NCBI GenBank assembly: GCA_025716815.1
Contig: JAIXMN010000005.1
Span: forward strand, 1,240,001 to 1,304,000
DNA: 64,000 nt
Origin: Dichotomocladium elegans
Lineage: Eukaryota; Mucoromycota; Mucoromycetes; Mucorales; Lichtheimiaceae
Reading direction: 5' to 3'
The notes below the pieces were generated by a model. That model did no database searches. It saw only the letters and a list, made by a program, of their open reading frames with translations, and was not told the DNA's origin. Positions 24,740 through 36,978 of this stretch are shown here, piece by piece. The stretch's first letter is position 1; every line of letters begins with the position of its first letter. Position numbers and translations under genes: made by a program.

Positions 24740-25985
24740 GGTAGCCTATTGCCTTTTACTTTGGTCATGACATCTGACCAAAACTGCTCAATCGGATTGA
24801 GTTCACGCAAGTGTAGTGGAAGATAACGACATTGGTATCCTCAGCCTTATGGAGAGGTGCATTATTTATTACCAAATAATGGGCCTTCATATGTTCGTAT
24901 TTATCCATCTCGTCCATCATAACCTTAAAGAAGCTGAGATAATGTCCAGTTGCAGTCCCTCTGCTCGTAACTTCAGATTGACATGCCCTCTTTCTTTTCT
25001 TGGTGGGTAGCTGCGGGAGTCTCAAGCTACATTAATGATGCCTGAAGCTGAGATTGCTTCCAAGATTGTGGTTGTCTTTGGTATTGGGACCACTGCATGA
25101 GTCCCTTTGTTGGATTATGCCAAGCTGCATTTCATATTAATATGGAATCCAGACTCGTCAAAGAAAACGCAGTTTTTTCTAAAGGCAATGTCAGTTCTGT
25201 CCCATTTGCGTACTTAGTCAAGGGCGCTGTTGGATCTTCGCAACACCATTCCTGTCTACAGGCTGAAACCGAGTCATGTTCAATGACAATTGCATTCATT
25301 TTTCATACATCGATGGAGCGTGTTCTTAGACACTAAATACGCTTCAACTTGTAACAGTTGCTCCATCAGCTGCTCTAGGACAATGGATGGATTCTCATCA
25401 ACGCATTCTAAAATAACACTCTTATGCTCTTCACTGTGAATATGTGAACGACGCCTCGCTTAAGCTTTCTTAAAAGATTGCGTCCAGGGCCCTTCTCGTA
25501 CTATAATGCCCATCGCTGGGCTAAACGAACATGGATTCCTAGCAGCTGATGCACTCAAAACCTTCTCAACATCCGTTTGAAAAAATCTGTCCTTGCCTTG
25601 GTCAGTGTACGTTGTGTAACTGCGCTAGATCGCCGCTTCTTTCATCTGAATATCTGTGTGGTAGTAAGATCAGAGTTATTTTTGCAAGATATGCTACGTA
25701 GATATTCAGTGCGAGAACAAACGGATTGTAGAGAGTACATTTCTTCATCAGCAACATGACGTCGGACATCGTAGTAGACAAATAGGTTGCTCGTTTCAGA
25801 ATGGAAAAGTGAATAAAAAAGAAAGAGTCAAAAGGAAGAGATGGAAGCGACATGTTTCCGTGGATGCGTGTGACATTTGCTTTGTCATCCTGCATCTTCT
25901 GGGCAAACCGCGATTGTATTTTTGTGATCCTGGCGACTTCAAAGGTGGCAGGGGTACGACTAATGATTTTTTAAAAAAGTGTATG
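24740..25985 (-). mobile_element. Degenerate Tc1/mariner (IS630-type) transposon, copy 2 of family 1
   Basis: This is a second copy of the element at 29460-30700, in the same orientation, over about 1.2 kb. On the minus strand the end of a DDE transposase can be read: GHYLSFFKVMMDEMDKYEHM, then LVINNAPLHKAEDT, where the second catalytic Asp has become Asn, then LNPIEQFWSDV with the third acidic residue. Further upstream are the helix-turn-helix part and an N-terminal leader that also align with the other copy. Many stops and frameshifts make it inactive. Terminal inverted repeats were not resolved by eye. Confidence 0.78.
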
Positions 25986-26097
25986 TGTATACAGTATACG
26001 CAAGCGAAATAAAGATCATATGATTTAAAACTATATTTATCAAACTCTGGGCATTTCTTTTGCTTTCTTTTTCTTCTTGGCTGTGATAATATTGCTC

Positions 26098-26269
26098 ATG
26101 CGACCTTTGTCGGACGCAACTCTGCTAAGTTCCGAAGACGATGAAGAGATTCAGCAATTGGTTTCCGAGCTTTATGAGCAATTCCGAAGATCTGCTCCGA
26201 TTTCGAATGTTGTCCAATTCTGTGCCGACTTTTTTGCAAACAAGTTAGTAGAACAAGAGGAGGAAAACA

Positions 26270-26305
<36 letters not shown>

Positions 26306-27281
26306 TTGGAGCACTACCGGCGCTTTCAGGCGACTACAACTTCGATCGCCGCGTATCGGTGAGTGCCGAGTCCATAACTCCTGCAGGCCACAGCGCAGCT
26401 GTGCTCAGGCGGGTGCCGAAGAGCAGAGCGCAGTGGGAACGCATTTGGATTAGTGTGGGCGACCATTTTTTATTTCGGGATCTCGATGAGGAGCAATATA
26501 AGGACGTGGTAGACGCGATGGTCGAGAAGTCAGTATGCAAAGGCGAGACGGTTATTGAACAGGGAGCTGTGGGTGATTACTTTTACATTGTCGAGAAGGG
26601 CTCCTTGGACTGCTTGATTAGTGGGCGTAAAGTTACTGAGTACGGTCCTGGCGAAAGCTTCGGCGAGCTAGCGCTCATGTACGATGCACCCAGGGCTGCG
26701 ACGCTCGTCGTCACTTCTGAGGACCCGACCACCCTCTGGGCTCTCGACCGTATCACATTTAGAACAATTCTCATGGAAAATGCCTCGAGCAGACGGAAAC
26801 TCTACGAATTCTTTTTGACCGAGGTCCCCCTCCTGAAGTCTCTCAAGCCGTGCGAACGCCATAAGATCGCCGATGCCGTCGAGTCTGTCACATTTGAGGA
26901 CAAGGAGCAGGTTGTTGTCCTCGGTGAAGTCGGCGAACGCTTTTATATGATTGAGTCCGGTGAGGCAATTGTGTATCAAAATCGACGCTTCATTCGACGC
27001 TTGGAAAAAGGGGCGTATTTTGGCGGTAATGGATAAGCGGATTGAAAAGAAGGAAAATGCTTACAAGATAGGCGTCGGTCTCTGACCCCCCCTCCCACTG
27101 CTTTCTTTTTATAGAGTTGGCACTCCTGAATGATAAACCACGCACAGCAACCGTTGTGGCACACGGAAGGCTGAAGTGCGCCACATTAGATAAAAAGGCA
27201 TTCAATCGCTTACTGGGGCCTGTACTGGACATCTTGAAAAGAAACTCGGAAAACTATTATGAATTCATCGATCGGCTCTAA
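26098..27281 (+). CDS. cAMP-dependent protein kinase regulatory subunit
   Basis: This protein binds and inhibits the PKA catalytic subunit until cAMP is bound. The exons are 26098-27025 and 27115-27281, giving 364 aa. Seen in order: a dimerisation/docking region ([20 protein letters not shown], about 22-41), a run of ten Asp at about 59-68, the inhibitor site RRVS at 84-87 (a phosphorylatable Ser, as in type II subunits), and two cyclic-nucleotide-binding domains whose phosphate-binding cassettes are [16 protein letters not shown] and, across the intron, [16 protein letters not shown]. Both keep the Glu and Arg that contact cAMP. The ATG at 26098 is the first Met of the open frame and sits just before the docking region. 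Mucoralean fungi usually carry several PKA-R paralogues; which one this is cannot be told here. Confidence 0.94.
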
Positions 27282-27586
27282 CTACTAGCAACTTCCCGTG
27301 CCACTTACTATTTTATCTGTTAAAACCTTTGTTAAGATAAAGACCTCCTAGCCTTTCAAAAGGTCTGCAACATTCGATTGAGCTTCCTCTTTCCATGGAT
27401 ACCATTAGAATGCTATGTCCCTCAACGGCCGACTATCAGGTCTGCAAGCAGTCTGCGAGGAAGGCTTGAGTATCTGACAAGCTGATTGGCTAAACCAACC
27501 GTGATCCTACCCAAACACAACTGCGCGTCTCGAATTTTTTTTTCTGATTCCTCTCCCCTTCACCTTTTAACAAGCAAGCCGAAAAT
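27282..27586. other. Short intergenic region before the La gene
   Basis: These 305 bases separate the PKA-R stop from the La ATG. They hold the 3' end of one gene and the promoter and leader of the next, with a pyrimidine-rich leader just before the ATG. No reading frame is supported. Confidence 0.55.
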
Positions 27587-28990
27587 ATGGGTGCAACTCC
27601 AGAGCAAATCAGCAAGATCCGCAAGCAGGTTGAATTCTACTTTAGCGATTCCAATTTGCCATATGATAAGTTCTTGTGGACATTGACTAAAAAAAACAGC
27701 GAGGGTTGTAAGTATTTTGCATTGACAGCAACGACCAAAAAACACCTTTTATGGCTTCTCATGGCTTGTTCTCATTTTGAAAAAAGGGGTAGAGCTGAAG
27801 ACCGTTGCTAGCTTCAAGCGCATGCAAAAGATCACCGAGGATCTGAACACTGTCATTGAGGCACTCCGGTCTGAGCCATCGGATCTCTTCGAGCTCGACG
27901 AAAAGAACGAGAACATTCGACGCACAAAAGAGCTTGTCAAGCGCAACTTCGTGGAGCGTTCTATCTATGCTGTATGTGTTTTTCTTTCTTTCTCTGTGTC
28001 TGGAACGAATATGCGTGTGCTTCTCGATCCTGACTCGCTCACTGTTTTACTTTTCTCACTTTTTTCTATCTCTGCATGTCTCTAGAAAGGCTTTCCTTTG
28101 GTCGATGAGGGAGAGAATCCGCCCAAGGATTGTCTTTTGGATCTCCAGGACAAGATTACGGAGTATTTTGAACAATATGGACGAGTCCTTGCTGTCCGCC
28201 TTCGCAAAACTGATGAGCGGCCGTACAAGTTCAAGGGCAGTGTTTTTGTTGAGTTCTCAACTCCCGAAGAAGCAGTGAAGGTTGCAGCCATGAATCTCCA
28301 GTATGAAGGCCAGGACCTTTTGCTGAAGTTAAGGTAAGGCATTACACTCAAAATCTTAGTCCCACTAAATTTTTCTTACATCAGTTTGTCTTTTTAGAGA
28401 AGAATACAACCGTGAAAAGGCTGAGAAATACAAGGATGTAGCCCGAGACCGGCCAAAGCGTCATCAATTCAATGCATTCAAATTGATGGAGCGCTCAGAA
28501 AGCCGTGGCAGCAATGATGCTTACCCGCAAAAGAAGGGTGCCCGTGGCCAAAACAAGCGCGGCCACCGTAATCATCGATTAATCACCTTTTCCAATGCAG
28601 ATGGTGTTGATGATGATACTGTGAAGGTACAAGTGGAAAAGCAGGAATTGTTCGTAGAAACTATCTGACCGTCGTGACTGTTGGTTCTATAGTCTATTTT
28701 GGGCGCTGATGATGTTGAATCTATTACGCGCAGCGAAGCCGGTTCCGGCTACGCCATTCTTAACAAGGGTAGAAGCTTTGACAAGGTACAGGAAGTGAGA
28801 GACAAGCCCGTGGAGGAATTGAAGGGTATCCGCTTCCGCTTTGCAAATGGTAAGTAAACAGTTGATTCTTTTTGGTCGGAAATTCCTGTTTCTAAGCACG
28901 TTCATAGATCGTGAGAGCGCAGAGTATGAAGCACTCGTTAATCCTGAACCTCAAGTTGGCGAGAAGCGCAAGGCTGAGGACGAAGAGTAA
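27587..28990 (+). CDS. LHP1: La ribonucleoprotein (La autoantigen / Lhp1 homologue)
   Basis: This protein binds the 3' UUU-OH end of new RNA polymerase III transcripts, such as pre-tRNAs, and protects them in the nucleus. The exons are 27587-27707, 27787-27971, 28086-28333, 28398-28626, 28693-28849 and 28908-28990, giving 340 aa. Seen: the La motif ([27 protein letters not shown], then VASFKRM), an RRM ([25 protein letters not shown]), and a second C-terminal RNA-binding region (IRFRFAN) ending in an acidic and Lys-rich tail. The first intron's acceptor (A-run then G) is unusual but needed for the conserved Trp-Val after Glu-Gly. Confidence 0.94.
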
Positions 28991-29459
28991 AGACCTGCAT
29001 ATTACTATTATTATTTCATAAAGAATAAAGCGATCATCCACTGCATTGATTACATTTGACATAGATACTTTATTCTCAAAACAGAGGTCGCATAGAATTG
29101 TATAAAGTTGTCGTCTCAATAGTTACCCCACCTAGGAGTCTGGTATCCTTTGACGTCTCAATCTACAAAGGACATGGGACATGGATGTTAGATTCGAATA
29201 AAAAGCAAGTCAATATAAAGATTCATACCGGATAACCCATGGAAGAGAGGCTAAGGATATAGAAAATCTAGGCCAGAGTATGTAGTGGGCAATAACAACT
29301 TTTCGTTTATCATCCAGCAATGCCATTACTGCATTCTAATGTCTGTCGTATCCATTTTTTCCCATCCAAGGCCATTCCTCGTCATGGATAAATATCTTAT
29401 TCCCTACTGTTGAACATGCCGGTCATCTGTAGTTGCTGTACTCGCTTTCCAAGAACCTA
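28991..29459. other. Intergenic stretch after the La gene
   Basis: AT-rich sequence of about 470 bases between the La stop and the transposon relic. It contains an AATAAA at 29024-29029, a plausible polyadenylation signal for the La transcript. Nothing else is supported. Confidence 0.5.
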
Positions 29460-30700
29460 TTGCGTTTCACTTTGCTCTTCACAACTGACCCAAACTGCTC
29501 AATCGGATTGAGTTCAGGCGAATAGGATGGAAGATAGGCGCATCGATATCTCGTCACTCGATGTATTCAGAGATATCCTCGGCTTTATGAATGGATGCAT
29601 TATCCATTACCAAATAAATGCCCTTCATATGTTCATACAGTACTTATCCATTTCCATCCATGGTAGCTTTAAGAAAGCTGAGGTAGTGTCCAGTTAAAGT
29701 TCCTTTGCTTGCAGCTATGGACTGTCCCACTCTTTTTCTTTTTTTGGCTGGTGGTTGTGGGAGTCTCAAGCTACATTTAATGATGCCTGGTGCCGAGATT
29801 GCTCCCAAGATGGTAGTTGTTTTTTGCTCTTGTTTTCGGCACTGTGACTACTGCAGAGTCCTTTCCTTGGACCATGCCATGCTGCGCTTCATATTAATAT
29901 GGAATCCAGGCTCGTCAAGGAAAACGCAGTTTTTTTCTAAAGGCGATGTCAGTTCTGTCCCATTTGCCTACCTAGTCAAGAGCGCTGTTGGATCTTCGCA
30001 GTACTATTCCTGTCTACAGGCTGAAACCGAGCCATTTTCAATGACAAGTTGCATTCGTTTTTCATAAATCGATGGAGCGTCGTTTTGGATACTTTGAGAC
30101 CTTCAAATCTCTGGAGTAGTTGCTCCATCAGCTGCTCTAGGACAATTGACGGATTCTCATCAACCCATTCTAAAATAGCACTCTTATGCTCTTTATTGAG
30201 AATACGTGGACGACCTCTGCCTCTACGTTTCTTAAAAATGTTGTCAGGTCCTTTCCGTACTGTAATACCCATCGCTGGGCTAAACCAACATGGATTTCTA
30301 GCAGCTGATGCACTCAATACCTTCTTAAACATCCGTTTGAAAAATCTGACCTTGCCTTGGTCAATGTACGCTGTGTAATTGCGCTTGATCCCCGCTTCTT
30401 TCATCCGAATATCTGTATCCTTTCGCTCGGGAATATGTGTTGTAGTAAGATCAGAGTTATTTTTGCAAAATATGCTACGTAGATATTCAGTGCGAGAACA
30501 AACGGATTGTGGAGAGTATATTTCTTCATCAACAACATAGTCCATAGGTTCAGGGCAGCCACGCTCATCAACGACATGGCCTTGACATTTGCTTTGTCAT
30601 CACGCATAAAGATTTCTGGGCAAAACGTGGCTTCTATTTTGGGATCCTGCGACTTCAGAACTGGCTGGGGTACGACTTCAATTTTGGGAAAACAGAATAT
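29460..30700 (-). mobile_element. Degenerate Tc1/mariner (IS630-type) transposon, best-kept copy of family 1
   Basis: The transposase remains are read on the minus strand. A 189-codon frame at 29976-30545 covers the DNA-binding part (RGRPRILNKEHKSAILEW, then LEQLMEQLLQRFEGLKV and KTTLHRFMKNECNLSL). Downstream and in other frames are the DDE core: CVFLDEPGFHINMKRSMAWS with the first catalytic Asp, YLVMDNASIHKAEDI with the second, and LPSYSPELNPIEQF with the Glu. Stops and frameshifts break the core, so it is inactive. The homology to copy 2 covers about 1.2 kb. The termini were not resolved. Confidence 0.82.
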
Positions 30701-31463
30701 GCTGACACACAGCAGGCTGTATTGCTTAACCGATGGACTCCGCCAAGTCGACTCACCTGCAAGGTGTCTCCCTTCCCTTCATTGAATGGAGAGTGGCCCA
30801 AGCGCCCTGCTTATCCCATCTTAATCCGACGATAACGGGGTCGGAAAGTTCGTTATTAGTGGGATTAAGGGAGTCAGTGTAGGAGCTGGGTTCGCGTGCC
30901 CAGGTGCATGTGATCTCCAATGACATTTTCAGGGGAGCACATAAGCGGCGTCGTACACTTGGAGGAGCGTTGACAGCTTAGCGAAGATGAGCTGTGCTTC
31001 CGGCGTGCGAGGTTCGCTGGAATTGGAGTTTCTGTGTCGCAGTACTTTCTTGATTCGGTGCGCTCGTCTCCTCATAAACCTGGAGGAACTCGTTTTTATT
31101 GCTGCGAACCATTTCCTTGCGCGGATTTGCCTTCCATTGTCGCACGTTCGACAGAATGTCGACAGCGTGGTGGGAAGTACCCATAAAACCGCAGCTGAAC
31201 ATTAATATTGTAGGCTTCCACCTTCAGCTTGTCGGGATGTTGACATGGCACAATATTGGCAGCATTCATGTAACAAAGTACTAAATGAGCACCTCATGGG
31301 GTTCATTGGGGACGATTTTGATTCAGCTAGTCGATACACCCCGATATACTTTTTGTTTTGTATCAATTTTGATTGGCTTAGACTGAACAGACACCACATA
31401 TCCATTCTGAACTGAATTTTATTGTGTTTCCTCTTTGCTCGATACGGAAGGAATTGCAGAGAC
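30701..31463. other. Non-coding stretch, possibly further mobile-element debris
   Basis: This stretch includes a GC-richer section at 30780-31200 with a 74-codon minus-strand frame (SHHAVDILSNVRQWKANP) that I do not recognise. It also holds the promoter region of the PSME3IP1-type gene. Confidence 0.4.
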
Positions 31464-32296
31464 ATGAAGTTTGTTTCAACGTCGATATTGGATCAGGACA
31501 AGGAGGTCGACATTAATCCTAATGATCAAAAAGGTAATCAGCAAGGTGGCTTCTCCATAATAACAATTGGCTTGATGGGCACAATCAATAAAAGGCAGTG
31601 GATCAGCCTCAGAACCACAAGAGTATGATCCTAGGACGCTCTTTGAGAGACTCCAGGAACAGCGGACGATCAAAGAAGAGCAATTTCAGGAAGCTACACG
31701 CCTGAGTAATCTCATCAAACGTGTTGACGATGAAGAAGCCGAATACTTCCAGTCGCTCTTGGACGTTCAAGATCAGCTTGAGCAGGAGCAACGGCAAAAG
31801 GAACGCGACGAAATTGCTGCTTATCGCAAGTGCGTTTTAACCCTAGGGCCCTCGATGAGGAAAGAAAAAGAAAAGATGTGTTGTGTTATTGATGAAACAT
31901 GGTGACTTTGCGATGGATAGGGCTGTGGAACAAGCCAGGACAGCAATGCCAACAGAGACAGCTGCTATACCCACTGCGTTAACATCAGCGACTGCTACTA
32001 CTGCTACTAGTACTTCTAGTACTGGTACTGCTGCTGCCCCTACCAAAAAGCAGTCTTCCATGCCTGCTCCACGGAAATCCTCAAAGAATATTTTGGAAGG
32101 ACTGGTGGTTGTGAAAAAGAAACGTGCGCATGAGCAAGAGGAGCAAAAACCACCACAAAAGAAAGTCAAGGTTGATGACAAAACTCCCGCAACATCGCCA
32201 CCGTCCACTTCCAAATCATCGGTCTCGTCCAATCCATCAAATACTCTATCGTCACTCTTGGCAGCCTACAGTAGTGATAGCAGTGATGATGAGTAA
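31464..32296 (+). CDS. PSME3IP1/FAM192A (NIP30 domain) protein, Fyv6-related
   Basis: A small nuclear protein of the FAM192A/PSME3IP1 family. The human member binds the PA28-gamma proteasome activator, and the distant yeast relative Fyv6 is a second-step splicing factor. The exons are 31464-31533, 31607-31829 and 31921-32296, giving 222 aa. Seen: MKFVSTSILDQDKE at the start, then the NIP30 signature EYDPRTLFERLQEQRTIKEE and LSNLIKRVDDEEAEYFQSL in a long charged helix, a Thr/Ala-rich linker, KKQSSMPAPR, Lys-rich segments, and the typical end LSSLLAAYSSDSSDDE. The first acceptor was chosen because it alone keeps frame into the conserved helix. Confidence 0.88.
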
Positions 32297-32503
32297 AGGG
32301 GCGCTGCTGTATCTGATGTTCTCTGCGTAACAGCGCCCCCCTCCAAAAAAAAAGAAAAAAGAAAACGAGCTCCGCATATCCTGTTGGCCCGACCTGTCCT
32401 CTTTACTCTCCCTGATAAGCAATATAATGTCAAACTGGTCAATCGACTACGCATCAATAAACGTAAACAAAAAGTAATCCTATCGAAATACGCGCACCGA
32501 TAT

Positions 32504-33270
32504 ATGGCTCATCATCCCTTCAGGGGCAAACCATTAGCCAATCCGACAGGTTTTGAATCGGGTGCCCTGCAAAACTTCAAAAGTGGGGCGGTAAGTGATG
32601 ATCTGTCGCTCTCTTTTCCTTTTGAGAAAAAGTCGGCCCGCTAATCAGCAATTGCAATGCAATAAAGTCAACACGTCAGACCTCTACGCATGACGCCCAT
32701 AATGATAGCGCACTCAAGATTCGGGTATGAGCGCGCAGAAAATGAGACGAAGACACCAAAAGCTAATAAGGCCTGATTTCTCTCACGATAGCGAGCGTGG
32801 GATGTTGCCTGGGGACCTGCAAAAAGTATTCCTATGAATGCCATCATGATTTACATGTCTGGCAATGGCGTTCAGATTTTCAGCGTCATGATTACTATTA
32901 TGCTATTTCTCAACCCTATCAAGGCCATCATGTCCACTCAACAGAGTAGGTCGCGTAAGACATCAATTGAAGGGAGGACTTTATGCTAAGCTTGCTTCGT
33001 GGGACCAAATAGCCTTTTCCCGTTTTGAATCCAAGGAGACATCTACGGATTTGATGGCGCCGAAGCTGGTATTTATTGGTCTTCAGATGGTGACAATGCT
33101 CCTAGGCATATACAAAGTCAATGGAATGGGATTGCTGCCAACAACAACGTCTGATTGGCTGGCATTCCTGCCTCCGAAACAGGTAATATACAAAGTGCCT
33201 CTCGTAGGCAAAACAGCATTCACACATGGAGCCTCCTTTTTTATAGATCTTAGAATATGTTGCGCTCTAA
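32504..33270 (+). CDS. EMC4: ER membrane protein complex subunit 4
   Basis: This is a subunit of the EMC, which inserts tail-anchored and multi-pass proteins into the ER membrane. The exons are 32504-32590, 32680-32724, 32792-32945, 33013-33182 and 33247-33270, giving 159 aa. Seen: NPTGF in the cytosolic N-terminus, then the family core RRAWDVAWGPAKSIPMNAIM followed by the first membrane segment (GVQIFSVMITIMLFLNPIKAI), QTFSRFESK, a second hydrophobic segment (LVFIGLQMVTMLLGIYKV), and GMGLLPTTTSDWLAFLPP as in animal EMC4. The last exon codes for ILEYVAL. The ATG at 32504 is the first in the frame; no better upstream exon was seen. It starts 207 bases after the PSME3IP1-type gene on the same strand. 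Confidence 0.92.
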
Positions 33271-33731
33271 CTCGCCAAATATATCGGTGGCCAGGATTAT
33301 GATTGTTATTCTGTACGGGGTCTGGGATATGTAATCTAGAATTATATGCTGTAAAAAATATCGCAAACTCCATAAAATACTACGAGAGGAGAACAGGTTG
33401 TCCGAGAATCTTTTTATTTCAACTGGACTATATGTACACGTGTCTTCCTCTTCTTCTCTTCCATTCATACTGACATAGATAGAATGGACTGTCGCAACGA
33501 CGACGGCAATAACGACGGGCTTTCCTCCATTATGAGCTCGGCGATACCGTCCCTCGCGGCAATGCGAGCGACAGCCGAACCAAATATTCCCTTCAAGGCA
33601 GCTGTTCCGAGCGCGACTACGCGATCGTCCTTCTCATTCTCTCTAGTTCCAATGCCTAATCACTTGTCACCCCAGTGTTCTTCAATTCATTCTTCCAATG
33701 GCGGAGGTTTAGCCACCAGCAATACGACAAG
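33271..33731. other. Intergenic region before muskelin
   Basis: These bases contain the muskelin promoter. An open frame from an ATG at 33484 to 33801 (Ser/Ala-rich, starting MDCRNDDGNNDG) runs in another frame and might be an upstream exon of muskelin or a leader ORF. I could not join it with good splice sites. Confidence 0.4.
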
Positions 33732-36700
33732 ATGTCATTCCGAACCAGGCAAGCATCCTGCGCCCGGCATTCAATCGGGGGTTGGACGAAGGGAAGGCTA
33801 ATTTATGCAAACACGCAACCACCAAAAGTGGCAAAAGCGATTGCATCGAGTCAGCAGGTTAGGCTCGAATACACTGTCCAAGAGTATTCTTCCTACTGTG
33901 GAAGCTATCACCCTCACAACATTCGCGTCAATAAACCGTCTGATCAGTCATCGCGCTGGTCATCTGGGACTCATGATCAGACGCAATACCTCATTCTACG
34001 GCTGGATCGGCCTGCCGTGGCGTGTAAGTTCAATTAAAAATCCCCGAAATCGCGCCAATTTGGAATGCTGAAAATTTGCCTCCATATTATACAAAAAGGT
34101 TCGATCGTCTTCGGAAAGTATCAGCGTGGTAGGTGTACTGCGAAGGGTGGAGGACGACTGGAAAGCTGATATTATCTAGCACATGTATGTAATCTACGCG
34201 AGTTCAAGGTCTACGGCGGTATGGACCCGAATGACATGGTGGAACTCTTGCATAGCGGTAATGAAATGCCACAAAGCAGCTGCATAAACGTGTAACCTAT
34301 ACTGCCGCATTGCAGGGCTTCAAAATACACCAGAGCCAGAGACGTTCCCCATGGTTTATTCGATTCGCAATCTGGTAACTTCTTGAATTGTACATTACGG
34401 CCTGTACCAATATGACCTCTTTCTAGGTGTTCCCCGTCCAGTACATTAAGATCATTCCTCTCGCAACGTTTGGCCCCAATTTTAACTACAGTATTTGGTA
34501 TCTGGAGTTGCGAGGAGTTAGTGATACTGAATTGATGGCTCGTGTCATGGATGATTATCAAAACGTGCGTTTATTGTGTGCGCCTGGTTCTTTTCCGTGA
34601 ACAAAATTCTGACATAAAACTATGTTTAGTACCGAGAAACAGAGACTTTAAGACTATGTCTGAAGCACTTCCGGCAACGCAACATGATGGACCTCTTTTA
34701 CGTCATCAAGAATCGCACCGGTGTGGATTTGGAACACCCGTTCCTAACGGAATTGCATCAACATCTTGTGCTAAACTCTGATTTTGATGAGGCTGAACGC
34801 GTGCTAGAGGAAGCACACAAGCGCGGATTCTTCGAAGAGTTCATTACTAACACTGAGTATACACCTTGCTGGAAGCGTATTTGGGCTACTACAACAGGTG
34901 GGGTTGGAAGATCGGAGCGGTCCTTGATGTAACTTTCGTAGAAGAATGGTGTTGCAATCCAACTCACGCATTCTGTTAGATGGAGACGCGCCCTGTGGAC
35001 GTGGCGGGCACCAAATGTGCATAGATCCTGATGAGGAAAAGATATATTTGTTTGGTGGCTGGAATGGAGAACATGACCTTGCCGATCTCTGGTGCTACAG
35101 CATTCGCCAAGAGCACTGGGAGCTACTAAGCACAAATACAGAAAAGTAAGATTACCGTTTCCTGCACGACCCGTTCTGTTATTAGTATGTCAACCTGGAG
35201 GTTTAGTCAGGGTGGCCCAAGCCCACGGTCGTGCCACAAGATTTGTTTTGATCCAGAAACGAGATCAATATTTGTCCTGGGGAAATTTGTTGATCCCTCA
35301 ATAGCAGCCGCTGACGGAAACAGTCTAGACTCTGATTTTTATCGATACTTTGTGGACTTCGACCAATGGGTTAAAATGAGCGACAACACCGCAGTAATAA
35401 TAACGAGATCGCATCTATACTGTCTCCGATTTCTTACTCTCTAACGCATATTCTGTAGCGGCAAGGTGGACCCGGTCTTTTGTTTGATCACCAAATGTGT
35501 ATCGATGCAAAATCGTGTGAGATATTTGTGTTTGGTGGTCGTTTATCTGGTGAAGCGAATGGATTCAGCTATGGACCTTTATATTCTTTTCATATTCCAA
35601 CCAACACATGGCGTCTTATTCGGTATGTGCAATGACGTCCACTCAGGAGACGTCATCTTTCTGATGAATCGTTACAGTGACGACGGTGCTACGCGATCCA
35701 CCGCATATCCTCCCTCAATAACCGAGACGACGCGGTTATTAGACAACGACAAGAGCCTCTTATCGCGAGTGGGTCACTCGATGCTCTTTGATCCGACATC
35801 CCATGCTCTCTATATTTTTGCTGGACAGCGGATCAAGGATTATATGACTGATCTGTGCCGTTACCACCTCGATGAGGATCGTCTCGTAGATCTTGGATGT
35901 GACTATGCCAAACGTTTCGGTCCTAAGACAGGTTTCGCTCAGCGTGCAACTATCGACAGTGCGCGTCAGGAGATACACGTGTTTGTGGGTCACAGAAGGC
36001 GACAGGCAACAGATACCATAGTGAATGAGTTTTGGATATATGATATCGAGCAGCGCAAGTGGAAGACAATTTATCAATCCGACAAGCCCAACAATACGGG
36101 GGAATACCCTAGCCCACGATTTGCGCACGAAATGGTGTACAATCCATCTAACCATACCGAATATATCTTTGGTGGAAATCCTGGTGACGCAGGTACTAAC
36201 ATGCATGGAGGCGATCTTAATCGGCGGTTGGCAGACTTTTGGGAGCTACAATTGATAAAGTAAGGATGGGGAAGAAAGAGGAAAAACGCGTTGTGTATAT
36301 ATACATGGCTTCACTAACACACACACACACAATTATTTCCTCACAAGACCTGACCCAGCTAGTATATACAGAAAGTGCTTGTTAATGATACGCATGCAAC
36401 ATCTTCGTGAGCTCTGCAGAATGGCGAATACTTACAAACCAGCAGACGGAGGTGTTTGCAATGAGACACTTCTAGCGCTCGAATACCTGCAATCGAAGGT
36501 GGCGACCATTGTCGATCATAATATCCCAGAGGAAGCCCGACAATTTCGCCAGCTATGCGCTCAGCTGTGCTTGTCTTCGGACAATAATGAAGACAGCAAG
36601 GAGCCATCTGAAGAATCAGGTAATGAAAAGCACAAATGAGCAATAGTAAACGCTACTTGACACGGTATGAATTATCATTCTAGCCGGCACAGGGTCATTT

Positions 36701-36799
36701 GAGGAGCGCACGCAGCTATTTGATAAGATTTTAGAGTATCTTCCTGCAGCAATGAAGGAGCCAACAGGACAACTGCTGGACGCTGTTAAGCTAGTTTAA
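33732..36799 (+). CDS. MKLN1: Muskelin (discoidin, LisH/CTLH and kelch repeats)
   Basis: In animals muskelin is a kelch-repeat member of the CTLH (GID-type) ubiquitin ligase complex. Twelve exons: 33732-34023, 34099-34128, 34180-34257, 34316-34374, 34427-34564, 34630-34897, 34980-35145, 35207-35393, 35459-35622, 35678-36259, 36348-36619 and 36684-36799, giving 783 aa (human 735). Seen in order: the muskelin N-terminal discoidin-like domain (YSSYCGSYHPHNIRVNKPSD, SSRWSSGTHDQTQYLIL, FGPNFNYSIWYLEL); a LisH/CTLH helical part (ETLRLCLKHFRQRN, LNSDFDEAERVLEEAHKRGF); kelch blades (GRGGHQMCIDPD, IYLFGGWNGEHDLADLW, SPRSCHKICFDPE, IFVFGGRLSG, RVGHSMLFDPTS, EYIFGGNPGD); and a C-terminal helical domain. 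All phases agree. The start is uncertain: the ATG at 33732 is in frame but an upstream exon may exist. Confidence 0.9.
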
Positions 36800-36978
36800 A
36801 TGCAAAGGGTTTCCGTCCCTTTTTCTGTAGTTCCAATTTGAGGATTTATTTTCGACACTATCTCTCTTTCTCTCTCTTTCTTTTTCTCTAAACTTCTACA
36901 TCTCTTCCATCGCCCCCTTTTTTTTCTTCTTCTTCTTCCTTTCACTTCTGGTTCCTTGGCAACGCGATAGAAACAAGA
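36800..36978. repeat. Pyrimidine-rich intergenic region
   Basis: A short gap between the muskelin stop and the b561-type gene, dominated by CT-repeats (about 36859-36892) and TTC-repeats (about 36919-36937). It probably holds the core promoter and leader of the downstream gene. Confidence 0.6.

Noticed and set aside
30785..30905. tRNA-like boxes (AGTGGCCCAAGCG and GGTTCGCGTGCC)
   Set aside because: The boxes are about 90 bases apart and no cloverleaf or acceptor stem could be folded by eye. It could be a tRNA-derived SINE remnant, but the support is too weak.
32384..32503. Longer N-terminus for EMC4 in the same open frame
   Set aside because: The frame is open upstream but has no ATG before 32504. 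The upstream translation is very Lys/Arg-rich and unlike EMC4, so it is taken as leader sequence.
33484..33801. Separate 105-codon gene upstream of muskelin
   Set aside because: Ser/Ala-rich, no family, and it overlaps the likely muskelin start in another frame. Kept only as a possible leader exon.
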